DNA of 64,000 nucleotides from JBBCJM01 sp037190175 (GTDB lineage: Bacteria; Pseudomonadota; Alphaproteobacteria; Rhodobacterales; Rhodobacteraceae). How positions within the stretch are numbered: position 1 is the first letter of the stretch; every line of letters begins with the position of its first letter. Both the position numbers and the translations under genes were made by a program. Shown piece by piece: positions 24,364-33,509 of this stretch. The stretch lies in contig JBBCJM010000004.1 of the NCBI GenBank assembly GCA_037190175.1, positions 4,767-68,766 on the forward strand, given 5' to 3'. The notes under the pieces were generated by a model, which had not been told where the DNA came from, made no database searches, and saw nothing but the letters and a program-made list of their open reading frames with translations.

Positions 24364-25482
24364 TCAAATCGCCCCGGCGGTGGCCCGCGCCATGCCGCGC
24401 AGCATCATCCCGCCCATCGCCGCCGCCGCCAGCGTGGCCGCAGCCAGCGCCGGGAAGAACAGCGCCTGCCCGGCCGCCTGCATGAGCTGCGCCATGACCA
24501 GCGGGGCCAGCGCATAGCCCACCAGCCCCGCCGCGATCACCGCCGGCCCCACCCGCGGGTGGTCGCCCATCTGCCGCACCGCGCTGACGTAGAAGCCGGG
24601 GAAGACCAGCGCCACGCAGCCCCCCAGCGGCACGAAGGCCCAGACCGACCCGCCCGCCACCAGCGCGGCGAAGGCCCCCGTGCCCGCCAGCGCGCCCACC
24701 AGCAGCGCGAAGGGCGGCACGCGCGCGGCCACCGGCACCAGCGCCAGCCGGGCGACCAGGAAGGCGGTGAAGAAGGCCGAAAGATACTCGGCCGCGCCCC
24801 TCTCGCTGACCCCCAGCGCGATCAGCGCCACCGGGCCCAGGCCCACCAGGCACGCCTCCGCCCCGATCCCCAGCGCGCCGAAGCCCAGGATCGCCGGGCG
24901 CCAGCGGAAGGGGCCGCCCGCCGGGCCCGCGGCCTCCGCCACGGCCGGCCCGGTATTCCCGGCCAGACCCATCACCAGCAGCATCAGCCCCGCGATGATC
25001 CCGTAGGCCAGCCGCGGGTCGCTGCCCAGCGCCACGAAGGCCAGCGGCGCGCCGATGGCGCCGATCCCGAACACCGCGTTGACCAGCGCCAGCATCGACG
25101 GCCCCCGCGCCCCGAAGGCGGCCAGGAAGCGGCGGTTGTAGATCACCGTGCTCATCCCGTAGCCGGCGCCGAAGGCCGCCGCGGCCAGCAGGGTGACCGC
25201 CAGCCCCGCGCCCGCCGCGATCCCCGCCGTGCCCAGCGCCATGACGGCCAATGCGGTGCGCGGCCCGATGCGGTCGCCGCGCAGGAACATCGCCGCCACG
25301 CCCGCCGCGCAGCCCACCGAGTGGAAGGGGATCAGCAGCCCCGCCTCGGCCACCCCGGTGGCGAAGGCCCGGGCAAAGGCCGGCAGCGCCGCGCCGTACA
25401 GCGACTGCCCCGCCCCCATCAGCACGAAACTGGCGATGCCGGCGATCACCAGCCCCGCATTCGCCCGCAACTCCGCCCGCAT
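24364..25482 (-). CDS. MFS transporter
   Basis: 372-aa, strongly hydrophobic protein with about 11-12 membrane segments and an MFS-like loop FLRGDRIGPRTALAVM between helices 2 and 3. It is rather short for the superfamily. The ATG at 25482 is the first proper start; a TTG upstream is less likely. It diverges from the GST-like gene at 25631 across 148 bp in which I recognise no promoter. Substrate unknown. Confidence 0.8.
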   Translation of the reverse strand: MRAELRANAGLVIAGIASFVLMGAGQSLYGAALPAFARAFATGVAEAGLLIPFHSVGCAAGVAAMFLRGDRIGPRTALAVMALGTAGIAAGAGLAVTLLAAAAFGAGYGMSTVIYNRRFLAAFGARGPSMLALVNAVFGIGAIGAPLAFVALGSDPRLAYGIIAGLMLLVMGLAGNTGPAVAEAAGPAGGPFRWRPAILGFGALGIGAEACLVGLGPVALIALGVSERGAAEYLSAFFTAFLVARLALVPVAARVPPFALLVGALAGTGAFAALVAGGSVWAFVPLGGCVALVFPGFYVSAVRQMGDHPRVGPAVIAAGLVGYALAPLVMAQLMQAAGQALFFPALAAATLAAAAMGGMMLRGMARATAGAI

Positions 25483-25630
25483 CCCGGCCCCCGGCAACCC
25501 GCCGGCCGCCTCTGGCCCTGCGGCGCGGCAAGGTCAAGCCCGTGCCGCGCACCTTCACGCCGGCGCGATCACCGGGCTTGCGGCGGCGCGGCGAAGAGGG
25601 CAGCCTGCGCGCCGAAAAGGGGGGCCTTCC

Positions 25631-26269
25631 ATGATCGTTCTGCACGACTTCTGGCGGTCGTCGGCCGCGTGGCGGGTCAGGATCGGGCTGAACCTGCTGG
25701 GGCTGGACTACCGCGCCGTCTCGGTCACCCTGTCGAAGGGCGAGCAGTTCTCGCCCGCGCATCTGGCGGTGAACCCGCAGGGGCTGGTCCCGGCGCTGGA
25801 GATCGACGGGCTGGTGCTGACGCAATCGCTGGCGATCCTCGAATACCTCGACGAGACGCGGGGGCCGGCCTTCCTGCCCCCCGACGCCGCGGGCCGCGCC
25901 CGGGTCCGCGCGCTGGCCCATGCGGTGGCGATGGAGATCGCGCCGGTGGCCAACCTGCGCATCCGCAACCGGGTGGCCGAGATCACCCATGGCGAAGTGG
26001 CCGCCGAGGACTGGACGCGCGAGGTCATCCTGCGCGGCTTCGACGCGCTGGAGGTGATGCTGGGCCGCGGCGCCCCGCCCGGCCCCTATGCCCATGGCGA
26101 GAGCCCGGGCCTCGCGGACATCTGCCTGGTCCCCCAGTGCTACAACGCCCGGCGGGTGAGGCTGGACCTCGCCGCCTGGCCGCGGATCGCCGCTGTCGAG
26201 GCCGCGCTGGCCGAACATCCGGCCATCGCCGCCGCCCATGCCGACAAACACCGACCTCAGGGAGCCTGA
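25631..26269 (+). CDS. Maleylacetoacetate isomerase-like glutathione S-transferase
   Basis: 212-aa zeta-class GST-like protein. The N-terminal thioredoxin fold carries [20 protein letters not shown], matching the SS-x-x-x-RVRI active-site stretch of maleylacetoacetate isomerase (a second Ser replaced by Ala). [14 protein letters not shown] and [13 protein letters not shown] form the glutathione site. The C-terminal [14 protein letters not shown] is a zeta-class hallmark. It would convert maleylacetoacetate or maleylpyruvate to the fumaryl isomer, the step before fumarylacetoacetase encoded about 2 kb away. It lies one base upstream of the thiolase gene. Confidence 0.87.
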   Translation: MIVLHDFWRSSAAWRVRIGLNLLGLDYRAVSVTLSKGEQFSPAHLAVNPQGLVPALEIDGLVLTQSLAILEYLDETRGPAFLPPDAAGRARVRALAHAVAMEIAPVANLRIRNRVAEITHGEVAAEDWTREVILRGFDALEVMLGRGAPPGPYAHGESPGLADICLVPQCYNARRVRLDLAAWPRIAAVEAALAEHPAIAAAHADKHRPQGA

Positions 26270-26270
26270 C

Positions 26271-27446
26271 ATGACCGACATCGTGATCCTTTCCGGCGCG
26301 CGCACCGCCATCGGCACCTTCGGCGGCAGCCTGGCCGGCCTGCCGCCCATCGACACCGCCACCGTGGCGATGCGGGCGGCGCTGGCGCGGGCGGGGGTGG
26401 AGCCCGCGCAGATCGGCACCGTGGTCATGGGCCACGTCATCAACACCGAGCCGCGCGACATGTACCTCTCGCGCGTGGCCGCGCTGCAGGCGGGCGTGCC
26501 GGACGAGACCCCGGCGATGAACGTGAACCGCCTCTGCGGTTCCGGCGCGCAGGCCATCGTCTCGGCCGCGCAGGCGCTGATGCTGGGCGACGCCGATTTC
26601 GCGCTGGCCGGCGGGGCCGAGGCGATGAGCCGCGCGCCCTATGCGCTCTCGGCCGCCCGCTTCGGCCAGAAGATGGGGGACACCAAGGCGGTCGACATGA
26701 TGACCGGCGCGCTGACCTGCCCCGTCGGCACCGGCCACATGGGGGTGACCGCCGAGAACGTGGCGGCCGAGCACGGCATCACCCGCGCGGCGCAGGACGA
26801 ATTCGCGCTGGAAAGCCAGCGCCGCGCCGCGGCGGCGATCGCCGAGGGGCGGTTCCGCGACCAGATCGCGCCGGTCGAGATCGCCGGGCGCAAGGGGGTG
26901 GTGGTCTTCGACACCGACGAACATCCCAAGGCCAGCACCGCCGAGGCGCTGGCGGGGCTGAAGCCGGTGTTCCAGAAGGACGGCACGGTGACCGCGGGCA
27001 ACGCCAGCGGCATCAACGACGGCGCCGCGGCGCTGGTGCTGGCCCGGGCCGGGGCGGCGGAGAAGGCGGGGCTCAAGCCGCGCGCCCGCATCCTGGGCTA
27101 TGCCCATGCCGGGGTGGCGCCGCGGGTGATGGGGATCGGCCCGGTGCCGGCGGTCCGCGCCCTGCTGGCGCGGACGGGGCTGGCCATCGCCGACTTCGAC
27201 GTGATCGAATCGAACGAGGCCTTCGCGGCGCAGGCGCTGGCGGTCGCGGCGGAACTGGGCTTCGACCCCGCCCGGGTGAACCCCAACGGCGGGGCCATCG
27301 CGCTGGGCCATCCGGTGGGGGCCACAGGGGCGATCATCACGGTGAAGGCGATGGCCGAGCTGGAACGCACCGGCGGCAGGCGGGCGCTGGTCACCATGTG
27401 CATCGGCGGCGGCCAGGGCATCGCGCTGGCCATCGAGCGGGTCTAG
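26271..27446 (+). CDS. Acetyl-CoA acetyltransferase (thiolase)
   Basis: 391-aa thiolase. Acyl-accepting Cys89 sits in [26 protein letters not shown] supplies the catalytic His and CIGGGQG the second Cys near the C terminus. Length and motifs fit biosynthetic/degradative acetyl-CoA acetyltransferases (PhaA/AtoB type). It would cleave or form acetoacetyl-CoA, which fits acetoacetate released by fumarylacetoacetase. ATG 26271 follows the GST-like stop closely, so the two form one operon. A large palindromic element follows the gene. Confidence 0.93.
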   Translation: MTDIVILSGARTAIGTFGGSLAGLPPIDTATVAMRAALARAGVEPAQIGTVVMGHVINTEPRDMYLSRVAALQAGVPDETPAMNVNRLCGSGAQAIVSAAQALMLGDADFALAGGAEAMSRAPYALSAARFGQKMGDTKAVDMMTGALTCPVGTGHMGVTAENVAAEHGITRAAQDEFALESQRRAAAAIAEGRFRDQIAPVEIAGRKGVVVFDTDEHPKASTAEALAGLKPVFQKDGTVTAGNASGINDGAAALVLARAGAAEKAGLKPRARILGYAHAGVAPRVMGIGPVPAVRALLARTGLAIADFDVIESNEAFAAQALAVAAELGFDPARVNPNGGAIALGHPVGATGAIITVKAMAELERTGGRRALVTMCIGGGQGIALAIERV

Positions 27447-27450
27447 AGCG

Positions 27451-27552
27451 GGATCGGTTCAGGCGGAATCGCCGGCAGGAAGGGCGCCTCCGCTCCCCAC
27501 CAGGGGGAGGGAGGCGTGAGGCTTCATCCGGTGGTTCCGCCTGAGGCGATCC
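27451..27552. repeat. Large palindromic intergenic element
   Basis: Imperfect 18-base arms (27451-27468 and 27535-27552, 16 of 18 paired) enclose a second stem-loop in which CGCCTCC-CTCCCC pairs with GGGGAG-GAGGCG around an ACCA loop. The left arm is preceded by TCTAGAGCG, reminiscent of short palindromic interspersed elements common after genes in alphaproteobacteria. Other copies were not found in this window by eye. It may act as a transcript end for the thiolase operon. Confidence 0.5.
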
Positions 27553-27568
27553 TGTCCGGGGAACGCCC

Positions 27569-27594
27569 GCGCCGGGGGTTCCCACCCCCGGCGC
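27569..27594. terminator. Bidirectional terminator-like hairpin
   Basis: GCGCCGGGGG (27569-27578), loop TTCCCA and CCCCCGGCGC (27585-27594) form a perfect 10-bp stem between convergent genes, eight bases beyond the stop of the leftward DUF2125-like gene. It is likely to end that transcript, and perhaps the thiolase transcript as well. Confidence 0.6.
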
Positions 27595-27602
27595 CTTCGC
27601 CG

Positions 27603-29114
27603 TCACATCGGCAGGCGCATCCCGTTGGCGAAGATCCCGCCGTCCTTGAACTCGATGGTCGAGGTCAGCGAATCCGGGGTGGGGCCGGGGCGGGCGAAGA
27701 CGCCCAGCATCATCCGCACCCCCATCACCTGGTCCTCGGGCAGAAGCCCCATCGCCACCAGCTTGTCCAGGAGCGTGTTGGCCCCGGTCAGCGACAGGTT
27801 GATGCTGCCCGAGGGCGCCGGCATTCCGCCGAAGGTCATCAGGTCGGTGTTGTCGAAGGTCAGCGCGCCGTTGCCGGTCAGCTCGGCCCCGGCGAGGCGG
27901 AACAGCAGTTCCGGCAGGTCCAGCGCGTCCAGCTGGGCGGGCGGCATGGTGGACTGCATCGCCTGCTCGTCCAGGATGTCGGCCATCAGCGTGGCCTTGC
28001 CGCGGGCATCGACCACCAGCGAGGCGGGATCGCGCGCCAGGCTGCCCATGGGATCGACCATGCCCCAGAGCTCATCCGAGACCGACAGGTCGATCAGCCG
28101 GATCGCCGCCACGAAGTCCTGCGGCGAGGGGCCCTTGGCCAGCGGCATCAGGAAATCCACCGCCGCCTCGGAATAGCGCAGCGCCAGTTCCGGGAAGGGG
28201 ATGTCGCCGCCGGAGGCCACGATCTCCACCCCCTTGCCGCCGCCGCGATAGGCCATGCGGGTGCGGTCCATGGCGAAGCCCAGGTTGCCGCCGTCGGACT
28301 TGCCGCGGATGTCGGTGCGGGTGCCGGCGTCCAGCACCATCATCGTGTAGCCGACCGGCCCGAAGGTCATCGCGAAATCGACGGCCAGCCCGGCGGCGAA
28401 GGCGTCATAGGGGTTCTCGTGCGCCATCATCGCCGCGCCGAAGGTGCCCGACGACACCGTGGCCAGTTGCGCGACCGAACCCTCCACCTGCGCCTCGTTA
28501 CCGTTCGTGGGGTCGGTGAAGGCGAAGGACAGCGCCACGTTGCCAGCGTTGAAGGAGGAGGCGAGGTCCATCACCTCGCCGGGCCGGCGGGTGATCAGGT
28601 AGTTGCCGCCCGCCGCGTCCAGCGCCAGGCTCAGCTTCATCGGCACCGCCTGCCCCGCCTCGGTCACCCCGGTGGTGGCCATCGAGATCGCCTCGGCGGT
28701 GAAGTCGTAGCTGGTGCTGTCGGGCGAGCCGGCGGCGATCATCCGCAGGTTCCGCTGCAGCATCTCGAGGTTGATCGCCACCTCGTCGCCGCCGGGGTTG
28801 GTGAGGCGGATCGCCAGCGGATAGCTGGGCGACATGGTGATCTCGACCCGCCCGTCGCCGGTCTCGCGGAAGCGCACCTCCTCCAGCGTGCCGGTCACGG
28901 TGACATCGGGCTCGGTCGCGGTGAAGCTGAGGCCCGTGACCACCAGCGTGTCGCCCTGCATGGCCTCGCCGGCCGCGGTCACGGTCTGGCCGGTGGTGGC
29001 CGCCATGTCCTTCCAGTTCTGCCAGACCTGCGCGGCGGAGACCTGCGCCTGGACCGAGGTGGAGGACAGGAGCACGCAGAAAAGCGAGCCCCCCAGCCAG
29101 ACGCGCGGTGCCAT
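27603..29114 (-). CDS. DUF2125-like exported protein
   Basis: 503-aa protein with an N-terminal signal peptide (GGSLFCVLLSSTSVQAQ) and then a long, beta-rich, AsmA/YdgA-like body. It matches my recollection of the DUF2125 family common in Rhodobacteraceae (for example ISMATTGVTEAGQAVPMKLSLALDAA, SYDFTAEA). Predicted to be periplasmic or envelope-associated; function unknown. The ATG at 29114 has AGGGAAGG upstream. It is transcribed alone, separated by 126 bp from the sulfatase gene. Confidence 0.72.
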   Translation of the reverse strand: MAPRVWLGGSLFCVLLSSTSVQAQVSAAQVWQNWKDMAATTGQTVTAAGEAMQGDTLVVTGLSFTATEPDVTVTGTLEEVRFRETGDGRVEITMSPSYPLAIRLTNPGGDEVAINLEMLQRNLRMIAAGSPDSTSYDFTAEAISMATTGVTEAGQAVPMKLSLALDAAGGNYLITRRPGEVMDLASSFNAGNVALSFAFTDPTNGNEAQVEGSVAQLATVSSGTFGAAMMAHENPYDAFAAGLAVDFAMTFGPVGYTMMVLDAGTRTDIRGKSDGGNLGFAMDRTRMAYRGGGKGVEIVASGGDIPFPELALRYSEAAVDFLMPLAKGPSPQDFVAAIRLIDLSVSDELWGMVDPMGSLARDPASLVVDARGKATLMADILDEQAMQSTMPPAQLDALDLPELLFRLAGAELTGNGALTFDNTDLMTFGGMPAPSGSINLSLTGANTLLDKLVAMGLLPEDQVMGVRMMLGVFARPGPTPDSLTSTIEFKDGGIFANGMRLPM

Positions 29115-29240
29115 GATGGAAACCTTCCCTGAAGCGAAATTTGCGCAAAGCATCGGGCCAGCCGCGCGGGCGGTCAAGGATTTCCTGCGGGGCGCGCGGC
29201 CTGTCCGGCCGGGGCGCCGTTCCCTCGCGCGCGGGAATGC

Positions 29241-30824
29241 TCAGGCCGTGCCGGTGGGGCCGGGAACGCGGTCCACCAGGTCGATCTCCATCCGCGCCAG
29301 CGCGAGCAGAAGGTCGGCCCGCACCCCCGCGCTGCCGGGATCGTCCCAGAGGTTGACGTATTCGCCCGGGTCGGTCTCCAGGTCGTAGAGTTCCCCGTCC
29401 TCCGCCCCGTCATAGAGCGTCAGTCGCCAGCGTTTGCCGGCCAGGGTGTGGACGCGCGGCGGGCGGCCCAGCCGGCGGTCGGTGCGCTGGTTCTCGTACT
29501 GGATCAGGGCGAAGTCCCGCACCGCCGTCCCCGCCATGGCGGGGCCCAGCGGCAGGCCCTGCAACCCGGCGCAGGGCTCGACCATCGCCCGGTCCAGGAT
29601 CGTCGGCCCGATGTCCATGGTCGATCCGACCTCTTCCGTCACCCTGCCGCCGGGCCGGGCGGGATCGCACCAGATGAAGGGCACGCGGATCACCTGGCGA
29701 TAGGGCTCGCTCCCCTTCAGCAGCAGCCGGTGGTCGCCCAGGTTGTCGCCGTGGTCCGAGGTGAAGGCGACCACCGTGTCCTCGGCCAGGCCCAGCGCCC
29801 GCAGTTCCGCCAGGATGGCGCCCACCGCATCGTCGATCATGGTGATCATGCCGCAGGTCAGGGCGCGCACCTCCTGCGCCTCGCGCGCGGTGCAGGCGAT
29901 GGTGCGGGTGCCGCCGAGATTGGCCTTGCCGGCCGCCCGCTGTTGCAGCGCATCGCGGACGGCGGGCGACATCTGCCAGTCGTTGCGGGCGAAGGCGTCG
30001 GGGATCTCCATCTCGTCGGGGTCGTACATGTCCCAGTACCGCCCGGGCGGGTTGAAGGGATGGTGCGGGTCGGGGAACGAGACGAAGAGGAAGAACGGCT
30101 CGGCCCGGCCGGCCCGGCGGCGCAGGTAGTCCACCGCCTCGCCCGCGACATAGCTGGTGGGATAAAGCTCCTCCGGCAGCGCGGTGCGGACGGCCTGGGG
30201 GCAGGAATAGCCGTGCGGCAGCTGGTTCTGCGGCCCCGTCAGCCTGTCGGCATCCGGCCGCCGCGCCAGCAGCCAGCGCCGGTAATGGCCGACCAGGCTG
30301 TCGCCGTGGTTGGTCACCAGCGCCACATGGCCGAAGCCGTGGAACGGCAGCGGCACATCCGCCGCGGGGTCCTGCCAGTGGCTGGGGCGTTCCACATCGT
30401 AGACGGGGTGGCGCAGGTCGTGGCGGATCGCCTCCTCCAGTCCCGGCGAGGGCCGGTGAAACCCCTCGCGCAGCGGGGGCCGGTCGACCGCCGGGGGGTT
30501 GTCGGTGATGTTGCCCAGATGGCTTTTCCCGACCAGCGCGGTGTCGTAGCCGGCATCGGCCAGAAGTTCCACGAAGGTGACGTTGCGCCGGTCCAGCGGG
30601 ATGCCGTTGTGCCGCACCCCGTGCGAGGACGGCATCCGCCCGGTCATGAAGCTGGCGCGGTTGGGCTGGCAGACCGGGCTGTTGACGAAGAACCGCTCGA
30701 ACCGGGTGCCGCGGTCGGCCAGCCCGTCGATATGCGGCGTGCGCACCACCGGATGGCCATAGCAGCCCAGGAAATCCGCCCGCAGCTGGTCGGTCATGAT
30801 GACGACGAAGTTCGGGCGGGGCAT
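29241..30824 (-). CDS. Sulfatase family hydrolase (formylglycine-dependent type)
   Basis: 527-aa alkaline-phosphatase-superfamily enzyme. Metal ligand Asp12 is in VIMTDQLRADFLG. The modification motif is Cys52-Gln-Pro-Asn-Arg56, a C-x-P-x-R form with Asn instead of the usual Ser. Lys100 and His102 (VGKSHLGN) and the FTSDHGDNLGDH ligand block follow. It would hydrolyse a sulfate or phosphonate ester. No signal peptide, so probably cytoplasmic. It is the last gene of the hydantoinase operon, ten bases after the aldehyde dehydrogenase. No formylglycine-generating enzyme is seen here. Confidence 0.88.
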   Translation of the reverse strand: MPRPNFVVIMTDQLRADFLGCYGHPVVRTPHIDGLADRGTRFERFFVNSPVCQPNRASFMTGRMPSSHGVRHNGIPLDRRNVTFVELLADAGYDTALVGKSHLGNITDNPPAVDRPPLREGFHRPSPGLEEAIRHDLRHPVYDVERPSHWQDPAADVPLPFHGFGHVALVTNHGDSLVGHYRRWLLARRPDADRLTGPQNQLPHGYSCPQAVRTALPEELYPTSYVAGEAVDYLRRRAGRAEPFFLFVSFPDPHHPFNPPGRYWDMYDPDEMEIPDAFARNDWQMSPAVRDALQQRAAGKANLGGTRTIACTAREAQEVRALTCGMITMIDDAVGAILAELRALGLAEDTVVAFTSDHGDNLGDHRLLLKGSEPYRQVIRVPFIWCDPARPGGRVTEEVGSTMDIGPTILDRAMVEPCAGLQGLPLGPAMAGTAVRDFALIQYENQRTDRRLGRPPRVHTLAGKRWRLTLYDGAEDGELYDLETDPGEYVNLWDDPGSAGVRADLLLALARMEIDLVDRVPGPTGTA

Positions 30825-30834
30825 GATCCCTCCT

Positions 30835-32298
30835 TCAGCCCAGGATGACGTTGACCGCCTTTTCCTCGGTATAGGACAGCAGTTCGTCCAGGCTTTCCTC
30901 TCGGCCGTGGCCGCTGTTCCTGTAGCCGCCGAAGGGCACGCCCCTGTAGCGGCCGGCGGTGCCGTTCACCCAGACATGGCCCGATTGCAGGCGCCGCGCG
31001 GTGTGCAGCGCCCGGCCCAGGTCGCGGGTCCAGACGGCGCCGGTCAGGCCGTAGTGCAGCGAGTTGGCGATGGCCACCGTTTCCTCCAGATCGCTCCACC
31101 GGAAGACGGCGAGCACCGGCCCGAACACCTCCTCGCGGGCAAGCTGCATCTCGGGCGTCACATCGGCGAAGATCGTCGGTTCCACCCAGAACCCCCGCGC
31201 GAACTGGGCGCCGGGGGGCCTTTTGCCGCCGGTCACCAGCCGCGCGCCCTCGGCCCGGGCGGCCTCGATATGCGACATGACCTTCTCGTACTGCGCCCGC
31301 GAGTTGACCGGCCCCATCTGCGTGTCGTCCGCCATGGGGTCGCCCACCCGCAGCCGCGACACCCTGCCGGCCAGGTCGGCCAGGAAGCGGTCGTGCAGAT
31401 CCTCGTGCAGGAACAGCCGGGTGATCGAGCTGCAGGACTGGCCCGTGACGCCCAGGTTCATCCCCGCCACGGCGGCGGCCAGCGCCCGGTCGTAGTCGGC
31501 GTCGGGAAAGACGCTCATCGGGTTCTTGCCGCCCAGTTCCAGCGTGACCGCCTTCACCGCGCCCTCGGCCGCGATCCGCTGCACCGCCATCCCGGTCTGG
31601 ACCGAGCCGGTGAAGGCCAGCCGCTTGACCCGCGGATGGCGGGCCAGCGCCGCCCCGGCCTCGGCCCCCGTGCCGGTGACGATGTTCAGCACCCCGGGCG
31701 GCAGCACCTCGGCGGCCATCCGGGCCAGGATGCCGGCCGACAGCGGGCTCTGGTCCGAGGGCTTCCCGACCATCGTGTTGCCGGCGATCAGCGGGGCGGC
31801 CATGCGCGAGGCCGCGAAGTTGATGGGGTGGTTGAACGGCATGATCCGCCCCACCACGCCATAGGGCTCGCGCAGGGTGAAATGCAGGTTGCCGGCGGTG
31901 GCGGGGATCGTGCTGCCCTTCAGCTCGCCCCCCAGCCCGGCGAAGAGCCGGATCTGCGCGCTGGCCTTGCCGACATCGGCGCGCATCTTGGCGATGGTGT
32001 TGCCGGTGTCCAGAACCTCGATCCGCAGGATGTCGGCGGCGCGCGCCTCCAGCGCATCGGCCACGCGGTGCAGATAGCCGGCGCGTTCCGCGATGGAGAG
32101 CGCCGCCCAGCCGGGCTGCGCCTTCTCGGCCGCCGCCACCGCCCGGTCCACGTCCTGCGCGGTTCCCTGCGGCACGCGGCCGAGCACTTCCTCGGTAGCG
32201 GGATCGATGGAGTCCATCCAGCGGCCGCTCTCGCTGGCCACCAGATCTCCGCCGATCAGCATGGGCATGTCGCCGATGGGGCCCCGGGACTCGGTCAT
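30835..32298 (-). CDS. Aldehyde dehydrogenase family protein
   Basis: 487-aa NAD(P)-dependent aldehyde dehydrogenase with the full catalytic set: Asn in MPFNHPINFAA, the cofactor loop FTGSVQTG, general-base Glu in LELGGKNP and nucleophilic Cys in TGQSCSSITR, and a late GYRNSGHGREES anchor. It oxidises an aldehyde to a carboxylate. It sits 10 bases after the class II aldolase gene, so it may oxidise the aldehyde that enzyme releases. Substrate not predictable. Confidence 0.93.
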   Translation of the reverse strand: MTESRGPIGDMPMLIGGDLVASESGRWMDSIDPATEEVLGRVPQGTAQDVDRAVAAAEKAQPGWAALSIAERAGYLHRVADALEARAADILRIEVLDTGNTIAKMRADVGKASAQIRLFAGLGGELKGSTIPATAGNLHFTLREPYGVVGRIMPFNHPINFAASRMAAPLIAGNTMVGKPSDQSPLSAGILARMAAEVLPPGVLNIVTGTGAEAGAALARHPRVKRLAFTGSVQTGMAVQRIAAEGAVKAVTLELGGKNPMSVFPDADYDRALAAAVAGMNLGVTGQSCSSITRLFLHEDLHDRFLADLAGRVSRLRVGDPMADDTQMGPVNSRAQYEKVMSHIEAARAEGARLVTGGKRPPGAQFARGFWVEPTIFADVTPEMQLAREEVFGPVLAVFRWSDLEETVAIANSLHYGLTGAVWTRDLGRALHTARRLQSGHVWVNGTAGRYRGVPFGGYRNSGHGREESLDELLSYTEEKAVNVILG

Positions 32299-32308
32299 CG
32301 TGATGCTC

Positions 32309-33067
32309 CTACGGGGACCGCGCCGCCTTGACCCGGGACTTCAGGTACTGCCACGGCCGGTCGGCGTCGAAGTTCTCGGTGGCGTTCAGCGCCAGTTCGT
32401 CCTCGTTCATCGCCGTGATCGGGCCCAGCGTCATGCCCGCGAACTGCGCCCGGGCGTTGATGTTGACATAGACCGTGCGGACCGTCGCCTCCTTGGCCGA
32501 GCGGCCCACCACCGTGTTGCCGTGCCCGCGCATCAGCACCGCCGGATGGTCGCCCAGGCATTCCGCCAGCGAGGCCGCCAGCTTCGCGTCGCGCACCAGC
32601 ATTCCCTTCTGGGCGTGATCGCGGTTGGCGTCGCGGATCTCGAACAGCGGCGTCTCGGCGGGCAGGAAGCCGGCCTGCGCCACCACCGGCCGCAAGGGCA
32701 CGTTGGCGATGCCGAAGGGGATGGTGGCCAGGTCGTGGGTATGGATGACGCACTGGACCTCCGGCCGCACCTTGTAGATGCCGCTGTGGATGAACCGCTC
32801 TCCGTTCAGCCGCGGGGCGTCGGGATCGACGGGTTTCGCCTCCATGTCGAGCTCGACGATATCGGCCCGCGAGACCAGCGCCGGCGGCATCGCGCGCGGC
32901 ATGAAGAACCGTGCGGGGTCGCGCGCCGATCTCACCGTCACGTGGCCGAAACTGTCCAGGATGCCCTCGTTGGCCAGGATATGGCTGGCGGTGATGAGGT
33001 CGGCGATGCGTTCCTCGTCCGAGGCGGCCCATCCGGCCTTGGTGTCGTGGCCCGGTCGTGTTCCCAA
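32309..33067 (-). CDS. Class II aldolase/adducin family protein
   Basis: 252-aa class II aldolase-fold protein. Zinc ligands appear as HTH in VIHTHDLATIPFG (about residue 113) and a third His in MRGHGNTVVG. The DSFGHVTVR and FFMPRAMPP segments are usual in this family. The start is a TTG at 33067, decided by an AGGAGGAG four bases upstream; no ATG fits. Family members cleave hydroxy-acid phosphates or decarboxylate ring acids. It lies between a GlcG-like gene and the aldehyde dehydrogenase. Confidence 0.87.
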   Translation of the reverse strand: MGTRPGHDTKAGWAASDEERIADLITASHILANEGILDSFGHVTVRSARDPARFFMPRAMPPALVSRADIVELDMEAKPVDPDAPRLNGERFIHSGIYKVRPEVQCVIHTHDLATIPFGIANVPLRPVVAQAGFLPAETPLFEIRDANRDHAQKGMLVRDAKLAASLAECLGDHPAVLMRGHGNTVVGRSAKEATVRTVYVNINARAQFAGMTLGPITAMNEDELALNATENFDADRPWQYLKSRVKAARSP

Positions 33068-33094
33068 GATCTCCTCCTGTTCTGTCCGTGCCCG

Positions 33095-33496
33095 CTAGAG
33101 CGAAGCCATGGCCTCGGCGCCCGCGATCGCCGCGGCCTCGTCGTCGTCGCCGATGCCCGAGACGCCGATGCCGCCCACGATCTGGCCCTTGTGGAACAGC
33201 GGGATCCCCCCGGCGACAGCGACCGCCCCGGGATAGGTCAGGAAACCCGGCTTCTCCTTCACCCGCTCCTGCAGGGTCGCCGACGGGCGTTCGCGGAAGG
33301 CGGCGGTGCGGGCCTTGCCCACCGCCATGTCGACGGAATTGCCCGGCTGGTGGTCGGGCCGTTCGAGGTAGAGCAGCAGCCCGGCATCGTCCACCACCGC
33401 GATGGTCGCCGGCTTGACGATCTCGACGGCCTTCCTGCGGGCGGCGTCCACGATGATCGCCACGTCTTCCAGCGTCAGGCAGGTCTTGGTGCGCAT
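33095..33496 (-). CDS. GlcG/HbpS family heme-binding-like protein
   Basis: 133-aa protein of the GlcG/HbpS (PF03928) family: LTLEDVAIIVDAARRKAVE, AVVDDAGLLLYLERPD, KARTAAFRERPS and a C-terminal IVGGIGVSGIGDDDEAAA. HbpS binds heme; most catabolic-operon members have no known role. A paralogue lies at 34977-35393, on the other side of the lyase-like gene. No signal peptide. Confidence 0.9.
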   Translation of the reverse strand: MRTKTCLTLEDVAIIVDAARRKAVEIVKPATIAVVDDAGLLLYLERPDHQPGNSVDMAVGKARTAAFRERPSATLQERVKEKPGFLTYPGAVAVAGGIPLFHKGQIVGGIGVSGIGDDDEAAAIAGAEAMASL

Positions 33497-33509
33497 GTTC
33501 CGTTCCTTT

